From contig NC_089319.1 of NCBI RefSeq assembly GCF_036669915.1, positions 11,769,580 through 11,833,579 of the forward strand: a stretch of 64,000 nucleotides of DNA, written 5' to 3'. The DNA comes from Pocillopora verrucosa. Its lineage: Eukaryota; Cnidaria; Anthozoa; Scleractinia; Pocilloporidae. The notes under the pieces are model-generated. The model had not been told where the DNA came from and made no database searches. It saw only the letters and a program-made list of their open reading frames with translations. Made by a program: the position numbers and the translations under genes. The first letter of the stretch is position 1. The number at the start of each line of letters is the position of its first letter. Positions 56,399-64,000 of the stretch are shown in pieces.

Positions 56399-59148
56399 CT
56401 ACAAAACCACTAAAAAACACTCCCGGATCGTAACGCATGTACGCGAAGCTATCTTGGTTTCAATTTTCCAGTATCCTCCACTATTGGAACACCAACACTT
56501 ATCCCAGTAAGTAACGGTGCCTTTTCCACCTGCGCACAGATTGCATGGGTGAATTGGCGGAAATGATCTCGCACGTCGACGACTGCGATGTTGCGTTCCT
56601 GTTGCAAAAAGAAAAGACACAACTGCATCAAATGTGTCACAGCGATTTAAAGTTTGCAAAACAAGAGCAAAACATTGAGAGAAATACCTCAATTAATTTC
56701 CTGCAGGAACTTACGACATCTAGATATTTTAGAAATTTCTATCACCTTCAAGATTCACCAGGTGTCTCAATATTTTTCATTCTTTAATTCTTTCACGAGA
56801 CAGCTTCGTATGGGTTCTCTCCGTAAATTAATAAAAGTCATTTAGCTTCTTTTTTTTTTAGGTATACGCATTTCTCACTCACCTTCTGTCTCAACCCTTG
56901 TTGAAGTCAATGAGTCGTCCATTATTTTCACCTGATAAATCGGGTATTGTGGACAAAAGTTTGCCAACTCCTCGCTCAGTTCAGACCGATCAGCCATCTC
57001 ATCGTCCACTGTCCACTTGCTTTCAATAATTTTGGTCTTGTCCTTGTCTAATTCCTGCAAAACAGGAAAAAGATATCTTAGTATTTTTCAGCTATCCCTA
57101 AGCAAAAGAGAAATCATGTGTCTCTTGTACTTCTCACCAATCGGTGCACTAGTCAGCTAGCAATCAGGACAATTCCTAATTCTTGTAAAACGGCAACGAG
57201 ATGTTTTAGAATTTTTCAGCAACGTGTCTTTCTGTAAAAGAGAAACTATGCGTATCCCACAGTGTCCACATATCAGTACAATGTATTCTTTGGTCAGCCA
57301 GCCGCCAGGACAAAACTATTGAAACCCGTACCCACATATTTCTCCTCTTGAATTTTTTATTGGTTTCTCAACAATAGACTGGGATACCTGGTTAAGTTTC
57401 CAAAATGTTTCCAGCTTCTTATAATGATCCAAGATCTAGATGCGAGACATTTAAGTGGCAGCACCTCGATCGATGATTATAGCAAATAGTTAGCAAATAA
57501 AGACTTAACAGCAGCTGTGTTTTTTACTAAAAAATGAAAGATTAGGGAATTTTGTGACCGTTTTGTTTCTTTGCCATCTAATAATGTTTTGAAAACAGTC
57601 TCTTGGAGTCGTTTGTCTGAAGAAAGGAACATGTCCTTACCTCTGTCCGGTCAAGATCACTCTCGAGTTTTGCCGGTGTTGGCACCTCTTCTGTCAGTGG
57701 CATTAGGTAGCATATCTTTTTTTCCGGCAACAGCATCATAGTCATATTCTGTTTTACGATAAAAGAGGAATTTTTCGATAATCCCAATGTTGTTTAAACA
57801 CTGGTATTTCATTTACACGAAAACATAAATTTGTAAGCATAATGAATATGTCCCCTTTGTCTGGTCTAGCTTTGTCTAGTAAAGGATAGCTGATCATGTT
57901 CAGCGTTGTCCCCGTTGGCTTAAAGAGTTATAATCAAGACTTGCTATGCTTGAAACACGACAAAAAGATTGTGCTTTATGATGAGTCAGTTGGGTTTGAA
58001 CTGATTAAGCACATTTTTAGGTTTGATTGACGATTGGATAAATCCTACTGTTTTTACACCGCTTGATGCTAAAACAGACTTATGAGCAGGAACTTTAAAC
58101 AGTTCAGTTTGTTTTCCCGTGTCCACTTCGATGGTCTCGTTGTACTCTGTCCCAGTCTCGCTGATTTGAACTTTATAACCCACAACCTGTGAAATAGAAA
58201 ATGCCAAATTAGAGCGGTGTCTTCTTATTTTCAGAACGGTGCGCTGACCTTTGAATTTTGACAGGTTTGTTGAGATAAGTCGTAAAAATATTTACGTAGA
58301 ATGTAGCTAGCAAGGACGACAGGAATCGCGATAACGCGTCGGTCTGAGTGAAGTTTATTTACAACATTGTGGCAAGCAAAGAGATTTGTATCTCTAATGA
58401 AAGATGCATTTATAAATGCAGTGAAGCTTAAATTTTAAATCCAGTTATTTCAGTAATTGGTTTTGAAACGTTATATTTGTTTCCAAAAATTATACGAGCG
58501 AGAGGTAATTAGAAAATGACGGTAAAAGAAGACAGAGAAGGAAAAAAAGGCAAGTTCTTTATGGCATGCAAGATGAATTACTGCTGAGCCTTTTGTTACT
58601 GATTATTGGATTGAGAGGAAATAATTAATTTACCTTCTCGGAAGGAGAGCGAGCGGAACGGACGGGACTTGCAGATGTCCAGTTTGCTGTGGCAACAAGC
58701 ACCAGGAGTACCAGGGCTGGTTTCTACGAAGAACGAACAAAATACATAGAGATTGTCATTAATTAATTTCTTCTAATCACTGAAAACATGAGCCCTTAGT
58801 CAACTCATAAAATTTCATCTTACTTCAAGTTTCAAAATTTTTACTTCGATAAAAACTGTTGCCAACAAGATGATGTTGCGTTGGGAAAAATGGGAGACAT
58901 CCTTTAGATTCTTTCTATGTAACTTAGCCGACATTCAATAATCAAAGTTTAGAAATAAAGATGCAGTTGAAAGTCAATCATAATAATGATGATAATATTC
59001 AGTAAAATACAGATACACAGTTGACTAAAAAAAGGCCTGGATCAATACATCAGTTCTAGAAATCTGTTTCAACTGTTTGTGTAGTGCATGCAATTATAAC
59101 TAGGCAATATCTAAACTTAAACAGTGCCTGTCCACTTACAGCGAGCAT
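56399..59148 (-). pseudogene. BRICHOS precursor copy 4, inactivated
   Basis: Exons remain at 59148-59140, 58723-58634, 58186 to about 58083, 57748-57641, 57054-56883 and from 56598. Exons 1, 2, 4 and 5 look intact, with signal core KPALVLLVLVATANWTSA. A deletion of about 53 bases in exon 3 removes the end of the linker, the BRICHOS Asp and the splice donor. In exon 6 an extra base after GAG-TGT-TTT shifts the frame, so the product would stop at FLVVL (56399-56401), losing the second half of the peptide. Upstream, about 310 bases including the TATA-like and ATGCAT elements are gone (junction near 59238). A 1.37-kb insertion follows the original stop position. These separate lesions make it non-functional. 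Confidence 0.84.
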
Positions 59149-62100
59149 AATTGTTTTCTTCTGGGCTCAGTTTTGTTTGGTTTACTCCGTCAATTTTCTT
59201 CTTGGTGTTGCTCGTCTCTCTTTGACTGAAGTTGATGTGATTCTAAACCGGGATGTAAGAGTTGCTCTAATTCGCTTCAGCATGAGGGAAATTCAATGGT
59301 TATTCTTGGACACGAAGTCATGTAAATTTAATTCATGTATCTTGGAATATTCAGTCGCCCTTGACAAGTTTTTTTTTATTGTTTCTGCTGTTTAACCCAC
59401 TGCTGCATTTCTAGAATTTGGAGGTTTTGTTCAAATTCAATTATATCTTGAAGTTATGCTGGAAAACTTCTTTTCGATGTAGAATAGAGTGCCAATATTG
59501 TGAACTGAATGTACTGCACTGAACTGTTTACAACATAAACACACTTTATCCCAGGGGACAATCTATGCTTAACTTCCTTGTTTTTATGTAATTACACTAA
59601 TCACTACCTCAGCCAACAGGTGTCTTTTCTCATAGTTTTACTCAGTCTTTGAAACTTTGTCTCTGAATATTACTTCCTTTAAAATACTTACAGCTCAAAA
59701 GAAAATCCTAACCACTGAAAATTTCATTTGAATATCCCTACTTAGTGAATAGGGCTTGCATTGAGAACATCTTGGTGGATGTAACAGTTTTCATGGGTTC
59801 CTACAAGTTTGTTAATATGATTGTGGAATTTTATAATGCAACGCGAGAATGCCGTCAAATTTGTATTTTGGTTTTACAGCTTTGACCCACTGGGTACACA
59901 TGCTAGGCGCCTTTGATCTTATCTTCATAAGTGAATGGGTTTACGCTCAACTAACGTGTATCTTTGCATTCGATTGTTTACTCTTTAGATATCAATGCCC
60001 GCCTGGCTATGGAATAAATTCATTTGTGATTATAAACTTTCACATCTGTGTTTCACCAATCGCGAAAAAGTAGATGTTCAAGGTTTGACTTACGTTTGTA
60101 TCCAAACCTTAAGTCAATATTAAACCACGAGAATAAAGAGGTGTTTTCCTATCACATAAGTAAGGACTGACAAGGAAGTAATGATTCAAGGTTATTGTCC
60201 TCTAAAGCAGGAAGAAAATCACGAAGAACGATAGAGACAGGGTAGAAATACTGTAAAATAGAAATAAACAATTTCAAAAGTGCCCACGTCCTTTCTGTGG
60301 GGCCTGCGAAAGAGCGTAACCGAACCTGTATGACAATAAAACTCCTATTGTAGATTTCATTTACTACCAACCATTTTAATATCGCAATTTCCTTGTTTAT
60401 CAAGAGCGAGTTTACCATTCTACAAAATATCCTGGAAAGATTACCAAACATGCTTGATTCCTTACATAAGCATAAGTAAAGAAAATAAATACTGTCATTC
60501 ACTGCAAATGTTTGGGAAATACCGTGATTGCTGACTTACATCGACTCACTTGAAAGACAAAATAATCATACTAAATATTAAACGACGAGGAGAAAAAGAA
60601 CCTAGATAGCGTGTATTTTTGATTACATAAAGCTCAGAGAAAACATTGACATTTATTTCAACCGACGGAAAATATTCATCTCTTACAACCTTTGATCTAC
60701 AGAAAGGAGATGGCGAGTAAACTTTTAAAACACAGATTACTGGTTATCAACTCTAAAGTACAAAACACAAACAGCGGTCGGATAAAGGTGACACTGAGCT
60801 ACCACTTCACTTCAAATAATTCTTAAAATGAGTACAATGACCTAGAAACAGAGAGCACATAGGAAATTCCAATGAAGTTTACGAACAATGACAAATTAGA
60901 GTTTTTCCACGGAAAATGAAAAATAATTATGTTATCTTCAGAAAAACAGAAGTAAGTCTTAACACGATTAGACAGTGAATGAAAGTATTTCTCTACAAAA
61001 CATTTGCAGTGTTGCGCGTACCCATAATTATTACTCAGGAATCAGTTAACATGGCCGCCATCATTCTCGCGATACGTTGCGTGATATTTGCCTTGCTTTC
61101 AGCGAGCAAGGAACTTGATAGTATTTCGTCATTTTCTTGGGGGATACTTTGTTGCAGGCTTTTAGGCTTGAAGTATACATCAAGACTTGTATAAATTAAT
61201 TGAAAGACACTGTGAATTGTTAAAGCAGTTTACTTTTGCTATATTAAAATTATTTCTGCTTTGCTGTATTGTCTATCTCTTGCACTTTCTTCCCGATTTT
61301 AGGAGACACTTACCTTGGATCTTAAAACTTCCTTGTTATTCCCTGTTTGTTTGGTAACCAATCATTTCTCCTGGTGCTGACGTATTTCGAATTTTCAGTT
61401 TCATATAAACTTAATTCTTGAAAACTAATTGTCAGAGAATGCCTCAGACATCAGTGTTCCGTGATTGCTGAAACACCGAAGCATTGAAAATGACACTTGA
61501 ATTTGATAAGTTTTGGAATCATTATCGATCATTAGCATTTGAATGCCAAGATACCTGTTCACTGAGCGTAAACCCAGTAACGAAATTGAATTAAAAACGA
61601 GCCGAAGATGAGTGTTAAAGGGTCTTTCTGGAGACAACAGAAATTAACACAAGTTCCACTTTGCAGCAAGATATTTTAGAAACATTTAAAACCAAAAGAA
61701 AGCTGTTACAAACCCAAAATCCATGGAGATGTTATGGTTGCTGAGCACAGATAATGAGATGTTTGATTTCACCACATCCTGCGCGCGGAATACTTTGAGG
61801 TTTTAACAAAGTGTCAAAGGCCAAATATCAACTCTGAAAAAATCCACCTTGTTGTCTGAAACAAAAATTAATTAGTGTGACAAGATATCTAAGGAAGGAA
61901 CAAGGAAGTTAAGAATAGAATTCCTACGAGGATTAGGTGTGTAGATGTTGCAAACAGCTGCAAACCATTCAATGAACGAATTTGATGTTCCAGTTTCTGT
62001 TTAAAAGGAGTTTTTTAGTGTCTTATCAAGGAATGAATAAAGCTGATTGAAGAACCTCATTATCAAGTTTACAAGGAAGAACAAACACATAAAAACTGGT

Positions 62101-63499
62101 CAAGGATGAATGAATTTTCTAAGAAATATGAATGAAAAATATAGATCCAAAAAAAATTTAGACGCACGATTTTGCTGACGCTTACCAATGCGCATGTTAC
62201 CCGAAATATGGGATTCCGATAAAAATCTATAATCTCTTGATGAAACGAATGCAATTAGCTCGAATAAAAACTAAAATAGGGAATTCGAAGTTTGACAAAC
62301 ATGTCCTTGTAAAAGCACCAATTTTTGTCATGAAAGGTGTTGGCTAACATAAAAACATCGGTAACAACTGCAAACTATTCCGAAATCGCGAAAAAAATAG
62401 CCAAAGCGTAAACATCTTTTAAATCTGTTTTGTTACACACGGTCCAAAATTGTATTCATCACAAAAGCTGCTTGAATCGGTGTTTCTAAGAAAAGATTGT
62501 AGACTATTGTTTATAATCTAAAGTGTTATAAACTATTTGTTTTAGTCTTATCTTATAATACTGTGCCACCTCGGAACATTAGCAGATACAATTTCATAAA
62601 CTAGGGCAATTTTATGTTGCCGAGAATGCGCACTAATCGTTACACGAACACATTTGTTCAATCTATGTCCAATTGGTAAAACTTTTATACGTAGTTTTTT
62701 CTATACAGTCATTTTATAACAAATGAAATTGTTATTTTACATATGTGTATGTAACTTTAACTTTTTGTAAAATCATGCAATAGTCCATTTTACAGATGTG
62801 TGCTAGGTTGCCAGGCCTTTGAACAGGAGTGAGGCTAAGGGTGACCTTGTTATGATACAAACCTTGCTGCTTTTCAAATGCAAGTTTCTTTGTTATCATG
62901 CTAACTATATACTTCTCTCTATCACAACAAGGTCACCTTCAGCCTCACTCCAAATCAAAGGCTTGGCAATTAAGTACACTACTGTAAAATGGCCTATTCA
63001 GCCTTAGGAGGCTGCAGATTTGAATATTTTCATAATCACCTTATCTATCTCCATCTATGTCCAGGTTCTCAGTGTGATCAGAAAGTGGCGAAGATTGGTG
63101 GTGTGACTGTGGGCTGATATTTTTGAAGCTCTTTTTTCTGAACTTCTCAGTGATTCCAAAACAATGAGACTTTCGGGAAAGCTAAACCAATAATACTCGC
63201 GCTGTCAAAATTTCGTTTGTCTCGACTTTGTGTGATGCTTTTTTCATGTACATTACTAACAAGTAATAACATGATTTCTCTTTTCACAAAGAGTCATTTT
63301 GGTTCACGTTACGAGGGAGATCACTCTACGAAGAAGTGAAACCTCCTTACCAATCAAAAGTTAAAGGGACCTTCCTCTGTTATGAAAATAGAGGAAAACG
63401 TTTGAGCAAAATGCAGATTAAGTCAAGGGTGGTATCAAGCCCCCTCATTACTCGATAACAACAGCAAGTGATACCTTTGTGAAACTTAAAAGCTTGCTT
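59149..63499. other. Upstream spacer of array unit 4
   Basis: Counterpart of the other spacers, beginning at the promoter deletion junction near 59238. It contains the segment shared with unit 3 (about 59340-59555) and the MITE at 62781-62998. Unit 4 also has an extra ATG-led hydrophobic frame near 61051 (MAAIILAIRCVIFALLSAS) which the other units lack. No gene is supported. Confidence 0.45.
62781..62998. mobile_element. Fold-back MITE inserted in unit 4 spacer
   Basis: Units 1 and 2 read ATGCAATTTAGCC(T/G)TAGG here, but this unit has a roughly 218-base insertion with long terminal inverted repeats. The left arm has CCATTTTACAG, TTGCCAGGCCTTTGA, AGTGAGGCT and GGTGACC; the right arm has the complements GGTCACC, AGCCTCACT, AAAGGCTTGGCAA and CTGTAAAATGG. 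It is non-coding and younger than the split of the units, since only unit 4 carries it. Confidence 0.8.
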
Positions 63500-63947
63500 T
63501 TTATTGAAATCACACTCAGCAGTATTAAAAAAAAAGATATGAAATCATTAGTATAAAAACCCTTAACATGACATTACGTGACATTACGTATCATTTCTAA
63601 CGATGTAGTTGCTGTAATAAGCAAAATTATTGTAAAAAAAATGATATTAAAAACAAAAGGACTTAAAATAAAAACCAACCTCGGGACTAAATGTCTGTAG
63701 TGCTAAACTATTTTTGCTTCTCAGCCTTGGCTTCCTTAGACTCCTGATACTATCAGCTTCAGTCAGTACAGATTTCAACTACATTGCTAATTGAAAATAC
63801 GATCTCATGCATGGGAAACGGTGAATTTCTCTCTATTCAAAATTGTTACTTTCAGTAAAACGGTGTCTATCGAATTCGAAATATGAGCAACGCAACAACG
63901 GCGCCGAGACCACATCTCACTAAAAGCTAGACTATTAACGACACTAA
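63500..63947 (-). repeat. Fifth array unit, start only
   Basis: Begins at the conserved AATAAA boundary and follows the 3' UTR of the BRICHOS unit to about 63947 (AACGACACTAA). It then switches to unrelated sequence starting GGCCTAGTTCAAACGTCGAT that runs to the window end. Either a further insertion interrupts this unit or the array ends here. The coding part, if any, lies outside. Confidence 0.65.
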
Positions 63948-64000
63948 GGCCTAGTTCAAACGTCGATCTTTACATGTACCGAACCTAATTGCAATTTGGG

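Larger units (their letters stand above)
22046..64000 (-). repeat. Large direct tandem array of BRICHOS-gene units
   Basis: The boundary motif TTTATTGAAATCACACTCAG (AATAAA on the minus strand) recurs at 22046, 29803, 37671, 48862, 54351 and, slightly altered, 63500, always in the same orientation. Spacings are 7757, 7868, 11191, 5489 and 9149 bases. The first two units match nearly base for base over their whole length, including introns and intergenic parts. The third interval contains foreign DNA (38214-48014). The fourth lost about 2.7 kb of spacer near 54280. The fifth gained a 1.37-kb insertion and a 0.2-kb MITE. Units 3 and 4 share a roughly 230-base segment (about 52985-53200 and 59340-59555) that units 1 and 2 lack, so they form their own branch. 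Confidence 0.92.

Noticed and set aside
22046..64000. Direct repeats considered as a CRISPR-like or satellite array
   Set aside because: Units are 5-9 kb with introns and genes inside. This is gene duplication, not short spaced repeats or simple satellite.

Overview
The window is AT-rich metazoan nuclear DNA: split genes with GT-AG introns, short phased exons, a Penelope-like retroelement with a GIY-YIG domain, Harbinger and TTAA-type DNA transposon remnants, and long fold-back repeats. The receptor kinase, the ALK/LTK-type glycine-rich remnant and the repeat types suggest a cnidarian, probably an anthozoan such as a stony coral. That assignment is inference.

Region 1 (1-13.3 kb, mainly + strand) holds the 3' part of a receptor tyrosine kinase gene. 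Its 18 exons keep one consistent reading frame and encode an Ig domain, two FN3 domains, an SEA-like juxtamembrane region, a membrane helix and a complete kinase domain. The signal peptide and N-terminus were not found and probably lie to the left of the window. Region 2 (13.3-22 kb) is mostly gene-poor. It holds a possible single-exon minus-strand gene, a dead Harbinger transposase fragment, a 5'-truncated Penelope-like element and a decayed ALK/LTK-type glycine-rich pseudogene.

Region 3 (22-64 kb) is a large direct tandem array. Each unit carries a minus-strand, six-exon gene for a secreted BRICHOS precursor. The domain order is cleavable signal peptide, linker, BRICHOS domain (conserved Asp and two Cys), furin-type R-S-R-R site, and a cysteine-rich C-terminal peptide of about 90-100 residues. 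Copies 1 and 2 are intact, units about 7.8 kb apart. Copies 3 and 4 are pseudogenes with different lesions: in copy 3 a signal-peptide frameshift, a stop in BRICHOS and a lost donor; in copy 4 promoter and donor deletions, a frameshift in the released peptide and a 1.37-kb insertion just after the stop. Two further unit ends (37.67-38.21 kb and 63.5-63.95 kb) are truncated before any coding exon. The intact copies share an upstream TATA-like element, a cluster of ATGCAT motifs, and a distal AATAAA at the unit boundary.

The array is interrupted at 38.2-48.0 kb by unrelated DNA: a decayed HECT-domain (E3 ubiquitin ligase-type) gene, several fold-back or MITE-type repeats, and three in-phase minus-strand exons of an unrecognised gene with tyrosine motifs.

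The BRICHOS/furin/Cys-rich array is the most notable system. The layout recalls annelid BRICHOS antimicrobial-peptide precursors (arenicin type) and vertebrate chondromodulin. The released peptide matches no family I recognise, so its function is unknown.
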